In this document: piece after piece, positions 8,702 through 17,277 of the stretch
Layout of the letters: every line of letters starts with the position of its first letter
Position numbering within the stretch: position 1 is the first letter of the stretch
Source of the DNA: an uncultured Oscillospiraceae bacterium
Lineage (GTDB): Bacteria; Bacillota; Clostridia; Oscillospirales; Oscillospiraceae
DNA: 64,000 nt
NCBI GenBank assembly: GCA_944385035.1
Contig: CALWVV010000007.1
Span: 1-64,000, forward strand
Direction: 5' to 3'
Notes under the pieces: generated by a model
Seen by the model: only the letters and a program-made list of their open reading frames with translations
Told to the model about the DNA's origin: nothing
Database searches by the model: none
Translations under genes and position numbers: made by a program

Positions 8702-9749
8702 TATGACAACTTCTGTTCCCAACGGTTCCAGCTCATGTGACACGCTGGATCCTTCCAAATTTGTATTTGTCCACAATGATGGAGACGGGTTAAACCGTAT
8801 GGAGCGGCCCAGCTTCACCTTCTGGAAAGACGTTAAAATTCGTCTGATGAAAAACAAAATGGCCATGGCAAGCCTGGTCGTACTGATTCTCTTGGCTTTC
8901 ACCGCTGTGATCGCGCCATTTTGCAGTCCCCATCAATATTACGAACAGATTGAGCCCATGCGGACCTACATCAAGCTCCCGCCCAGAATTCCCGTGCTTG
9001 AGAATTTCGGCATTTTTGACGGTACCGACAGCGCAGGCGTGGACGTGTATGCCGAGCGGGGAATTGAAGACGAATACTTCTTCTTCGGGACCGATAACCT
9101 GGCCCGTGACCAGTGGAGCCGCACTTGGTATGGCGTACGGATCTCCATCTACATCGGCCTTTTGGCGGCGGCCATCAACCTGTTTATCGGGGTGACCTAT
9201 GGCGGAATTGCCGGCTACTATGGAGGCCAGATCGATAACCTTATGATGCGCTTTACGGAAATTCTGGGCAGTATTCCGGATCTGGTGGTCATGATCTTGT
9301 TCCTGCTGGTCTTTAAACCGGGCATCTTTACCATGTCACTGGCCATGGTGATTACCTCATGGATCGGCATGGCCCGCGTGACGCGCGGCCAGGTGCTGAA
9401 AATCAAAAACCAGGAATATGTCATGGTAGCCCGGACCCTGGGGGCAACGCCGCGGCAAATTATTGTCAAGCATATGCTGCCCAATATTTTGCCCACCATC
9501 GTAGTTGCCATCACCTTCAATATCCCCAACGCCATTTTCTATGAGGCGTTTTTGGCGTTTATCGGTTTGGGTCTGCCCGCTCCGGCGGCATCTCTGGGTG
9601 TTCTCATCAACGACGGATATACCTCGCTGCGCACCTATCCCTACATGATGCTCTACCCCACCCTGGTGCTCAGCATTCTGATGCTTTGTCTGAATTTGTT
9701 TGCAAATGGTCTGCGTGACGCTATTGACCCCACAATGCGGGATAAATAG
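8694..9749 (+). CDS. oppC: Oligopeptide ABC transporter permease OppC
   Basis: Second permease, 351 residues, longer than DppC because of an extracytoplasmic stretch after the first helix (about residues 80-145, containing FFFGTDNLARDQWSR). The EAA loop is NQEYVMVARTLGATPRQIIVKHMLPNILPT and the tail is NGLRDAIDPTMRDK. The long N-terminus and insert fit the Gram-positive Opp type. GGAGGT lies before the ATG at 8694; an in-frame ATG at 8703 is an alternative. It overlaps oppB and is followed 11 bp later by oppD. Confidence 0.93.
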   Translation: MNDMTTSVPNGSSSCDTLDPSKFVFVHNDGDGLNRMERPSFTFWKDVKIRLMKNKMAMASLVVLILLAFTAVIAPFCSPHQYYEQIEPMRTYIKLPPRIPVLENFGIFDGTDSAGVDVYAERGIEDEYFFFGTDNLARDQWSRTWYGVRISIYIGLLAAAINLFIGVTYGGIAGYYGGQIDNLMMRFTEILGSIPDLVVMILFLLVFKPGIFTMSLAMVITSWIGMARVTRGQVLKIKNQEYVMVARTLGATPRQIIVKHMLPNILPTIVVAITFNIPNAIFYEAFLAFIGLGLPAPAASLGVLINDGYTSLRTYPYMMLYPTLVLSILMLCLNLFANGLRDAIDPTMRDK

Positions 9750-9760
9750 GGAGGATCGCA

Positions 9761-10774
9761 ATGGAAAAGATTTTGGAAGTGAAGGGTCTGAAAGTCAACT
9801 TCAAGACGCAGGGCGGAACGGTACAGGCCGTGCGTGGAGTAGACTTTGATCTCTGTGCAGGCGAGACCTTGGCCATCGTAGGAGAGTCTGGCTCTGGAAA
9901 ATCGGTTACCAGCAAAGCGATGATGGGTCTTTTAGCCTCCAATGGCTCGATCGTAGGTGGTTCCATCCGATATAACGGCAAAGAGATTACCACCATGAAA
10001 GAAAAGGAATTTGAACACCTGCGCGGCAGAGACATTGCCATGATTTTTCAGGACCCCATGACCTCGCTCAATCCCTGTATGACCATCGGCCATCAGATTT
10101 CAGAAAGCATGATCAAACACCAAAAGCTAAGCCGCAAGCAGGCGCGGGAACAGACCATCGAGCTCATGCGTCTGGTGGAAATCAAGGATGCGGAAAAGCG
10201 CTATAAGCAATATCCCCACCAATTTTCCGGCGGCATGCGCCAGCGGATCGTCACCGCGGCCGCGCTGGCCTGCCACCCCAAAATTCTGATCTGTGATGAG
10301 CCTACTACGGCCCTGGACGTGACCATTCAGGCCCAGATCATCGACCTGATCAAAAGCCTGCAGAAGAAGCTGGACATCGGGATCATCTTCATTACCCATG
10401 ACCTTGGTGTGGTGGCCAATGTGGCCGACCGCGTAGCCGTCATGTATGCGGGCAAGATCGTGGAAATCGGTACGGCCGATGAAGTGTTTTATCAGCCTGC
10501 CCACCCCTATACCTGGGGGCTGTTGGCCTCGATGCCGTCCATGAGCGATTCGAAGGACGAATTGTGGTCCATACCGGGTTCCCCGCCGGATCTGATCAAT
10601 CCGCCAAAGGGCGATGCGTTTGCCCCGCGCAACCGCTTTGCCATGCAGATTGACTTTGAAGAGGAACCGCCCATGTTCCGCATCTCGGACACACACTCTG
10701 CCGCAACCTGGCTCCTTCATGAATACGCTCCTAAAATCCAGTCTCCACTGGCTGAACTGAGACAGAGGAGGTAA
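9761..10774 (+). CDS. oppD: Oligopeptide ABC transporter ATP-binding protein OppD
   Basis: ATPase, 337 residues, with Walker [11 protein letters not shown]-loop FQDPMTS, signature FSGGMRQR and Walker [13 protein letters not shown]. The C-terminal region reads [24 protein letters not shown] and [17 protein letters not shown]; the cysteines of the DppD-type cluster are absent, which is normal in Gram-positive OppD and separates this importer from the two DppD-like systems in the window. Ribosome site GGGAGG precedes the ATG. Confidence 0.93.
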   Translation: MEKILEVKGLKVNFKTQGGTVQAVRGVDFDLCAGETLAIVGESGSGKSVTSKAMMGLLASNGSIVGGSIRYNGKEITTMKEKEFEHLRGRDIAMIFQDPMTSLNPCMTIGHQISESMIKHQKLSRKQAREQTIELMRLVEIKDAEKRYKQYPHQFSGGMRQRIVTAAALACHPKILICDEPTTALDVTIQAQIIDLIKSLQKKLDIGIIFITHDLGVVANVADRVAVMYAGKIVEIGTADEVFYQPAHPYTWGLLASMPSMSDSKDELWSIPGSPPDLINPPKGDAFAPRNRFAMQIDFEEEPPMFRISDTHSAATWLLHEYAPKIQSPLAELRQRR

Positions 10775-10778
10775 GCAA

Positions 10779-11720
10779 ATGGCTGTGACAGAAGACAACA
10801 TTCTGCTCCGGGTAGAGCACCTGACCAAAAGCTTTAAGGTAGGGAAAAATTCCTCCTTTAAGGCCGTCAACGACATTTCATTCCATATCTATAAGGGCGA
10901 GACCTTTGGCCTGGTGGGACAATCGGGGTCCGGAAAATCCACCACCGGCAAGGTGATCATCGGCCTCAACGAGCCCACGGCCGGGACCATAACCTTTATG
11001 GGTACCACCATCGACCGGTCGCTGCCCAAGCAGCAGCATCGCGCTTTGTGCAGCAAAATCCAAATGATCTTTCAGGACCCCTATGCGTGTCTTGATCCGA
11101 GAATGACCGTTCTGGATATTATCGCGGAAGGCATCTTGTATAACCAGCCCAAAATGAGCCGGGATCAAATCAAGAGCAAGGTGTATGAGCTTCTGGAAAC
11201 GGTTGGACTGAGCCGCGAGCATGCAAACCGCTACCCCCATGAGTTTTCCGGCGGCCAGAGACAGCGCATCGGCATCGCCCGCGCCTTGGCGGTAGAGCCG
11301 GAATTCATCATCGCGGATGAGCCCATTTCCGCTCTGGACGTGTCCATTCAGGCCCAGATCGTCAACCTGCTCAAGCGCTTGCAGCGGGAAAAGAATCTGA
11401 CGTTCCTGTTTATTGCCCACGACCTCTCCATGGTCAAATACATCAGCGACCGGGTGGCGGTCATGGAGAGCGGGCGTATTGTGGAATTGGCAAAGAGCGA
11501 CGAGCTGTACCGCAACCCCATTCACCCCTATACCAAATCTCTGCTGTCCGCCATTCCCCTCCCCGATCCCAGAACGGAACGGAACCGGAGACGGATCCAT
11601 TATAACGCGGCCGATTACCGAAACGAAAATGAGCCGCTGATTTGGCACCTGATTTCCGATGAGCACTGGGTTTTGCTGACACAACGAGAAATCGACGCGC
11701 TGCAGCCAAGCAACGCATAA
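10779..11720 (+). CDS. oppF: Oligopeptide ABC transporter ATP-binding protein OppF
   Basis: ATPase, 313 residues, starting 4 bp after oppD. Walker A is GQSGSGKST, signature FSGGQRQRIG and Walker B FIIADEPISALD; the C-terminus (DYRNENEPLIWHLISDEHWVLLTQREI) is the OppF-specific tail of Gram-positive bacteria instead of a Cys-containing oligo_HPY region. It completes an intact importer; the operon continues into the DUF4438 gene. Confidence 0.93.
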   Translation: MAVTEDNILLRVEHLTKSFKVGKNSSFKAVNDISFHIYKGETFGLVGQSGSGKSTTGKVIIGLNEPTAGTITFMGTTIDRSLPKQQHRALCSKIQMIFQDPYACLDPRMTVLDIIAEGILYNQPKMSRDQIKSKVYELLETVGLSREHANRYPHEFSGGQRQRIGIARALAVEPEFIIADEPISALDVSIQAQIVNLLKRLQREKNLTFLFIAHDLSMVKYISDRVAVMESGRIVELAKSDELYRNPIHPYTKSLLSAIPLPDPRTERNRRRIHYNAADYRNENEPLIWHLISDEHWVLLTQREIDALQPSNA

Positions 11721-11760
11721 CAAGATAATTCAAGATCATGGAAAAGGAGATTTAGTGAAC

Positions 11761-12630
11761 ATGAGAACCAATCGTGATAAGCTTGTAAAGATGTCTGTAC
11801 AGGGTGCCGCCCATCACCCCTCCGGTTCTGAGATCCGGGTAAATTCCGAAGGAGAAGCCTTTGTGGTACCTGCCATTGGCGGAATTACCTATAATGTCAA
11901 GGTGGGCGATTGTGCATACGGGCTGGCCGGCGACCATGTCGAGCCCGGCGTATCCATGCAGAACGCAGACAAAAACAGCAATAACGCTTTTATGGTATTC
12001 TCTTGCCTGGGAAATAAAGCCCGCGTTGTCTCCGGCGATGCAAAGGGAGCTGTGGGCTATGTGACCGGCAAGCATGGCGGCATCGAGCATGTGATCGCTG
12101 ACTTTGACCAGGAAGACCTGTATAAGATGGCAATTGGAGACAACATTCTGGTGGAGGCCTATGGCCAGGGTCTCAAGCTTCTGGACTATCCGGATGTGCA
12201 GGTGCAAAGCCTTGATCCCGATATTTTGGAGGCCATGGACATCGAGGAAAAAGACGGCAAGCTGGTCGTCCCCGTGGTCGCGGTGGTCCCCTCTTACCTG
12301 ATGGGCTCCGGCGTGGGAAGCGGAAACTGCTATACCGGAGATTACGACCTGATGACTGCAGATCGGGAGGAGATCGCAAAACTGGGTCTGGATAAACTGC
12401 GCTTTGGCGATCTGGTCCTGATGGAGGATTGCGACAACGTTCACGGAAGAGGATTCTACAGAGGTTCCGTCTCCGTGGGTGTTGTCATCCACAGCGACTG
12501 CGTGGTCAGCGGACACGGCCCCGGCATCACCACCATCCTGGCCTGCCGAAAGCCCCTGATTGAAGGGAAAATCGACCCCGATGCCAATTTGGCCAAGTAC
12601 CACGAAAAGGTGGCTGGCTGCGCCAAATAA
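11761..12630 (+). CDS. DUF4438-family protein
   Basis: A soluble 289-residue protein without signal peptide or membrane segment. It matches the DUF4438 family (structures exist for members, no reaction is assigned). Conserved-looking stretches include GGITYNVKVGDCAYGLAGDH, GDNILVEAYGQGL and GDLVLMEDCDNVHGRGFYRGS, rich in Gly/Asp and with His residues that could form an active site; this is inference. ATG at 11761 is 10 bp after AAAGGAGA; GTG at 11755 is closer than usual. It is the last gene of the opp operon, 40 bp after oppF, and is followed by a strong terminator. Confidence 0.8.
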   Translation: MRTNRDKLVKMSVQGAAHHPSGSEIRVNSEGEAFVVPAIGGITYNVKVGDCAYGLAGDHVEPGVSMQNADKNSNNAFMVFSCLGNKARVVSGDAKGAVGYVTGKHGGIEHVIADFDQEDLYKMAIGDNILVEAYGQGLKLLDYPDVQVQSLDPDILEAMDIEEKDGKLVVPVVAVVPSYLMGSGVGSGNCYTGDYDLMTADREEIAKLGLDKLRFGDLVLMEDCDNVHGRGFYRGSVSVGVVIHSDCVVSGHGPGITTILACRKPLIEGKIDPDANLAKYHEKVAGCAK

Positions 12631-12658
12631 GTGCAATCGGAACCTATCCAAAAAGCGA

Positions 12659-12699
12659 ACAGGAGTGACACAGGGAATCTGTGTCACTCCTGTTTTTTT
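12659..12699 (+). terminator. Intrinsic terminator of the opp-DUF4438 operon
   Basis: Perfect 15-base arms (12659-12673 and 12679-12693) with loop GGAAT, followed by six T. Confidence 0.93.
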
Positions 12700-12748
12700 G
12701 GGTGGATCGCCTAGGCCCCTTCGCCGCAGAACCGGAATGAGAAAACCA

Positions 12749-14536
12749 TCACCGGCCGCTGAGCAGGCGCCAGAGCGTCGTTCGGCTGATTCCCAGCCGC
12801 CGGGCCGTTCGGCTCTGATTTCCGTTTTCCTCTTCCAGTACGCAGCGAATGATTTCACTGTTGATCTGCTCCAATGTGCCCTCCAAATTCAGCCGCTGCC
12901 CGCCACATTCCGCCCTCTGGCCTGCAATCGCTACGGTGCGCTCCCGCTGCAGGATCTGGGCTGTATCCTCTTGTGTGATGTAGGGGCCGTCCGTCATAAT
13001 GGCCAGCTCCCGCAAAATCCGTTGGAACTGCGCATGGTTGCCGGGCCAATCAAAATCATGCAGCAGCTGCACCGCGCCAGGCTCCAGCCCCAGCAATTGT
13101 TTGGTCAATTCGATGTTCAGATTGCTCAGGCATATATTGGCCGCTGCGGAAATCTGCGATGCATATTCCCGCATGGGGGGAAGATATAAAACCAAGCAGC
13201 CCAGATGCTCCACAAACGCCTTTCCAGCCTCGGTAACCGATTCCCCTACCTGGCATACGCAGGAAAATACCACCCGGTTGCGCTTGCAGATGTCCATCGC
13301 CAGCATATTGGCCAATATCTGCCGGCGCCGTTCGGGCGAAAGAACATCCACACTTTTCAAAAAAATCGTACACCCGCTCTGAGCCAGAGGGGAGTTATAG
13401 TGATTCACCAGATAATTCCACGCCTTATCGTTAAGCAAAAAGCAGTCAATGATGACCAGGGGGCAGTTATGCCGGCTGCTTGTCATGTAAAGGTAATTTA
13501 CCACCTGCTCTTTCAGGCACCCCGCCTCTCCGCAGACCATAATTGGCTGCGAGGACTGGTTCAGGTGGGCGCAGGAGGCCTGCAAGTCACGCATTAAGCC
13601 GGCCATGCCATAGAGACTTCCGTTATATTCCTGCTCCGCGTCCTGCTGGCTCACCAGACGGATGCCCCGCTGCAGCTCTGCGGAGGGCACCCGGCTCTCA
13701 GAAAAATAACAGGCCACATAGGGGTGGTCATTCAAGACCTCCCGGTGCATGCGCACATCATATTGAATGTTGTTGATCCGCTTGAGAATACGCTTCTCTT
13801 CCGAATCGGGCACATTGTTCCGCTCCTCCCGCAGACTGTCCACAATGGGAAGGGCGTTATTTTCCAGTGTGGAGAAAAAGATCTCTCCCCAATCATCAAA
13901 GACCAAAGTGTGGTTGATCTGGTTCCAGATAATGCTGCGCAGAAAGCGGTTTTCCTCCCGCAAATTGTCGTAGCAGCGGCACAGCCGCACCGCGTCATCA
14001 AAGGCGGCCTGAATGCTCTCTGGGCCAGAGGTGATCAGCACTACATTCAGCCCCAGGCGCATTGCAGTGCGGTTGGTGACCATGTCGCATAAAATGGCCC
14101 CTGTCCCCTTCTGTCTCAATTCCAAAAGAGTTTTCTCCGCCTGCTCCTCGTTCTGAATGGTATGGATATCGATCCGGTACTGCATCAATTGACACAACTG
14201 TTTCGCACTGGCCGTGACGCCTGGGAATCCTACAATGGCATACTGGTCCGAGACGCTTTCTGCCAGCTTCATCGCCCGCATGATATCAAACGGGGTCACA
14301 GCAATTTCAACGACTGGCAGGTCCAGCTCCTTTTGCAGCAGCTGGGCTGTTCCGCCGCGGGATACAATGGCGTCATAATCGTTATAAAAATTCCGTTTGG
14401 CCAGCTCAACCCCCTGCTGCAAATCCCCTACAAACACGGTCAGCTCCACGTCGTCCCGCTCCTGCGCCAGGTTGAGCATCAACGCTTTCATGTTATCATA
14501 CGGAGCAATTCCCAACACGCGAACCTTTCGATGCAC
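12749..14536 (-). CDS. PrpR_N-domain transcriptional regulator with degenerate AAA+ domain and Fis-type HTH
   Basis: Predicted sensor-regulator of 595 residues. Residues ~5-180 form a PrpR_N domain (YDAIVSRGGTA, LPVVEIAVTPFD, YAIVGFPGV), a family that binds small acids in PrpR. A PAS-like stretch follows (~205-290). Residues ~310-510 align with sigma-54 activator AAA+ domains but Walker A reads GEAGCLKE instead of GExGxGKE/T and Walker B reads GCTIFLKSVD instead of GTLFLDEI; no GAFTGA loop is present. The C-terminus (SRTARRLGISRTTLWRLL) is a Fis-like helix-turn-helix. It probably acts without sigma-54 or ATP hydrolysis. GTG at 14536 has a GGGAGGG site; the longer ATG frame has none. Adjacent to the catabolic operon at 14.7-21.8 kb, its likely target. 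Confidence 0.82.
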   Translation of the reverse strand: MHRKVRVLGIAPYDNMKALMLNLAQERDDVELTVFVGDLQQGVELAKRNFYNDYDAIVSRGGTAQLLQKELDLPVVEIAVTPFDIMRAMKLAESVSDQYAIVGFPGVTASAKQLCQLMQYRIDIHTIQNEEQAEKTLLELRQKGTGAILCDMVTNRTAMRLGLNVVLITSGPESIQAAFDDAVRLCRCYDNLREENRFLRSIIWNQINHTLVFDDWGEIFFSTLENNALPIVDSLREERNNVPDSEEKRILKRINNIQYDVRMHREVLNDHPYVACYFSESRVPSAELQRGIRLVSQQDAEQEYNGSLYGMAGLMRDLQASCAHLNQSSQPIMVCGEAGCLKEQVVNYLYMTSSRHNCPLVIIDCFLLNDKAWNYLVNHYNSPLAQSGCTIFLKSVDVLSPERRRQILANMLAMDICKRNRVVFSCVCQVGESVTEAGKAFVEHLGCLVLYLPPMREYASQISAAANICLSNLNIELTKQLLGLEPGAVQLLHDFDWPGNHAQFQRILRELAIMTDGPYITQEDTAQILQRERTVAIAGQRAECGGQRLNLEGTLEQINSEIIRCVLEEENGNQSRTARRLGISRTTLWRLLSGR

Positions 14537-14579
14537 CTGTCTTCCCTCCCGTTCTTTTCCGTGCCTCCCAGTAAATTTT

Positions 14580-14608
14580 AGTGTAATATGCATTTTGCAA
14601 TTTGTCTA
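14580..14608 (-). promoter_or_regulatory. Promoter of the PrpR_N regulator
   Basis: On the minus strand TAGACA (14603-14608) and TACACT (14580-14585) are separated by 17 bp, about 45 bp before the GTG start. Confidence 0.5.
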
Positions 14609-14630
14609 CTCTTACCACGATTTCCATCCA

Positions 14631-14667
14631 ATAAAATAGCCGGTTGAGGCACTGCACTCAACCGGCT
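14631..14667 (-). terminator. Intrinsic terminator of the six-gene catabolic operon
   Basis: Minus-strand hairpin with arms AGCCGGTTGAG and CTCAACCGGCT (14657-14667 and 14638-14648), then ATTTTATT. It lies directly after the aminotransferase stop and separates the operon from the regulator. Confidence 0.88.
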
Positions 14668-14673
14668 GATCCA

Positions 14674-15879
14674 TTATTTTTTCTGAATATATTCCTTGAT
14701 CATCTGACCCAAAATGGGAATACATTCCCGAATCTTATCTTCTCCCGTGGTTGAGAAGTTGAGCCGCATGGCGTTCTTGCCGCTGCCGTCAGGACAGAAG
14801 AACACGCCGGGCACATAGGCAATATTCTTCTGGAACACATAATCAAACATCTCCAGCGTATCATTGCCTTCCGGAAGCTCCACCCAGAGGAAGAGTCCGC
14901 CCCCGGAGGGAACAATACGGGTTCCCTCTGGGAAACTGGCCTTTACCTGCTCGATCATAACTTCCTTGCGCCGCTTATATACCTCCACAACCTGGCGGAG
15001 ATGCCCGTCAAAATCGCAATCCCGCAGATAGTGCAGCACTTGGCGCTGTGCCATATTGTTGACCTGAAGATCGTCCCGCATCTTCATATAAACCAGCTTC
15101 TGGATGCTGGCCTCATCGGCAACCAGCCATCCAATCCGCAGGCCGGGGGCGATCGTCTTGGAGGTGGACCCGGAATAGATCACCCGGCCGTACTTGTCAA
15201 AGCTCTTGATGGCGGGCATGACCGTTCCGTCAAAGGAAATCAGGCTGTACGGGGCATCCTCCACCACAAAGGTGTCATAGCGCTCCGCCAGTTCTACCAG
15301 CTGCTTGCGGCGGGGGATGGACATGCTGGCTCCCATGGGATTCTGGAAATCGGCAATGGTGTAAATGAAGGCCACCTTTTCATGCTCCTTCAGTGCCCGC
15401 TCCAGTTCCTCCATGGACATGCCTTCGTCGTCCATCTTAATTCCCACAATTTTTGCACCGCAGGAACGGAAGGTCTCCAGCGCCCCCGGATAGGAGGGAT
15501 TCTCCGTGATCACCACAGAGCCGGGCGTGATCAGTCCTTTGGAGAGATAGGCCAGTCCCTGCTGGGCGCCGCTGGTAATTAAGAAGTTTTTGTAGTTGAG
15601 GCCGGTAACCTGGAAGCGCTCCATAAACGTGACCAAATATTCTCTGAGGGGATCGTAGCCATCCGAAGCTGCATACTGGATGGCCTCGCCAGCCTCCTCA
15701 TCAAAAATCTGTTCGTTGATCTTTCTCAGGTCGTCTACGGGGAAGAATTCCGCACTGGGCAGTCCTCCGGCAAAGGATACTACTTTTTCACCCTGTTTTG
15801 CTTTATCACGAATTTTTGCCGTGATGCTGCGAATGGCAGAGGGAGTGAGTGAGTCTAAATATTCGCTGTGAATAACCAT
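14674..15879 (-). CDS. PLP-dependent aminotransferase, class I/II (LysN/2-aminoadipate type)
   Basis: Cytosolic aminotransferase of 401 residues. The PLP lysine lies in SGSTSKTIAPGLRIGW; other landmarks are VSFAGGLPSAEFFP, ITSGAQQGLAYLSK, ENPSYPG and the carboxylate-binding Arg near MRLNFS. The fold subgroup (MocR-like aminotransferases without the HTH) acts on amino acids such as 2-aminoadipate, aromatic or branched-chain residues; substrate is not predictable. The ATG at 15879 lies 7 bp after GGAGGA. As last gene of the operon, after an amino/dicarboxylic-acid symporter, it may open the pathway by deaminating the imported compound. Confidence 0.88.
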   Translation of the reverse strand: MVIHSEYLDSLTPSAIRSITAKIRDKAKQGEKVVSFAGGLPSAEFFPVDDLRKINEQIFDEEAGEAIQYAASDGYDPLREYLVTFMERFQVTGLNYKNFLITSGAQQGLAYLSKGLITPGSVVITENPSYPGALETFRSCGAKIVGIKMDDEGMSMEELERALKEHEKVAFIYTIADFQNPMGASMSIPRRKQLVELAERYDTFVVEDAPYSLISFDGTVMPAIKSFDKYGRVIYSGSTSKTIAPGLRIGWLVADEASIQKLVYMKMRDDLQVNNMAQRQVLHYLRDCDFDGHLRQVVEVYKRRKEVMIEQVKASFPEGTRIVPSGGGLFLWVELPEGNDTLEMFDYVFQKNIAYVPGVFFCPDGSGKNAMRLNFSTTGEDKIRECIPILGQMIKEYIQKK

Positions 15880-15924
15880 GGTATAGTCCTCCAATTAAAC
15901 TCAAATACGGATCATTTGAGATGA

Positions 15925-17223
15925 TCAGCCCATCAGGCTGACGTCAACGTCGGCCGTCTTCTTATCGTTAAACATATCCTCGTCAAATTCCTTCTCGCTC
16001 TTGGCCACGATAATGGTGCAGATGGAGTCACCCAAAACATTCAGGACCGTCTTGAACATATCGGGGAACTTGTCAATGGCCACAATGATGGCAATGACCT
16101 CCAGGGGGAAGCCAACGGACTGAAGCACCAGGGTCAGCGTTACCATAACCACGCCGGGCATGCCAGGAGAACCCACCGTCGCCAGAGTGATCGTAATGAT
16201 CAGGGTGATCAGCATGGTAAAGGTCAAATCGATGTTATAGAGCTGAGAAACGAATACCACGGTCATGCCCTGCATGATAGCGGTACCGTCCATGTTCAGC
16301 GTCGCGCCCAGAGGGATCGTAAAGGCTGCCACTTTCTCCGAGACGCCCACGCTGCGGCAGAACTGGATGGAATAGGGAATGGTGGCATTGGAAGAAGAGG
16401 TAGAGAAGGGAACCAGCGCGATCTTCGCATACTTTTTCAGCAGCTTAAAGAAATTCTGCTTGGTGAAGAAGGTAAACAGCAGGCCATAGACCACAAAGCC
16501 ATACAGGAAGAACAGCGAGATCTCGCACACACAATACTTGGCCAGGGTAATGATGATATCAAAGCCCAGGTTGGCCACCGTGGTCGCCATCAGCGCACAC
16601 ACGCCGTAGGGGGTCAGGCTCATTACCATGTTCACGATCTTTAACATGACATTGCCAAAGGCCTCGTTAAACTGCCGAACCGGCTCAGCCTTGGCACCGA
16701 GCAGGCTCATTGCAATGCCCACAAATACGGCAAACAGCACAATGTGGATCATATCACCATCGGCGAAGGAAGCAACAATATTCGTGGGAATAAAGTCCAA
16801 AATAACATCGGCGAAGGAAGTCTCCACCTGAGAATATTCACTGCTTAAATCAAAGGAACCAAGATTGACTCCGGCTCCGGGCTTCAGGATCATGCCGCCC
16901 GCAATGCCCACTGCCGAGGCCACCACCGTGGTGCACATATAAATCAGCAGGATTTTAGAGCCGATACGGCCAACTTGCTTTACATCGGTGGCAGAGGAGA
17001 TGCCCATGACCAGCGATGCAAACACAAAGGGAACAATTGTCATTTTGATCAGGTTCAGGTAACCGGTACCTACAATTTTCAAAACCGTGTTGATCAGGAA
17101 GTCATCCCGAATCACACTTGGCGGAACAAAGCATAAAATGCCGCCCAGAATTAGTCCACAAATCAGGCCGATAATTGATTTTTTACCCAAAGACATTGCT
17201 TTTTTCGATTCCTTTGTTTCCAT
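15925..17223 (-). CDS. Dicarboxylate/amino acid:cation symporter (DAACS family)
   Basis: Glutamate-transporter-fold membrane protein, 432 residues. Hairpin 1 serine motif (STSSSNATIP), TM7 NMDGT (GATLNMDGTAI), hairpin 2 GSPGMPG and the TM8 block DKFPDMFKTVLNVLGDS are all present. Aligned with archaeal GltPh, Asp390, Asp394, Asn401 and Asp405 equivalents are kept, but the side-chain-carboxylate-binding Arg397 is Lys. The family imports Glu, Asp, dicarboxylates, Ser/Thr or cystine; Lys here leaves the substrate open, an acidic or hydroxylated compound being possible. It lies between the PdxA-like and aminotransferase genes. Confidence 0.92.
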   Translation of the reverse strand: METKESKKAMSLGKKSIIGLICGLILGGILCFVPPSVIRDDFLINTVLKIVGTGYLNLIKMTIVPFVFASLVMGISSATDVKQVGRIGSKILLIYMCTTVVASAVGIAGGMILKPGAGVNLGSFDLSSEYSQVETSFADVILDFIPTNIVASFADGDMIHIVLFAVFVGIAMSLLGAKAEPVRQFNEAFGNVMLKIVNMVMSLTPYGVCALMATTVANLGFDIIITLAKYCVCEISLFFLYGFVVYGLLFTFFTKQNFFKLLKKYAKIALVPFSTSSSNATIPYSIQFCRSVGVSEKVAAFTIPLGATLNMDGTAIMQGMTVVFVSQLYNIDLTFTMLITLIITITLATVGSPGMPGVVMVTLTLVLQSVGFPLEVIAIIVAIDKFPDMFKTVLNVLGDSICTIIVAKSEKEFDEDMFNDKKTADVDVSLMG

Positions 17224-17277
17224 TGTTTTCTCCCTTTCATCATTTATTTTCCTACCAGGGGAATACAGCCTTGCCTC

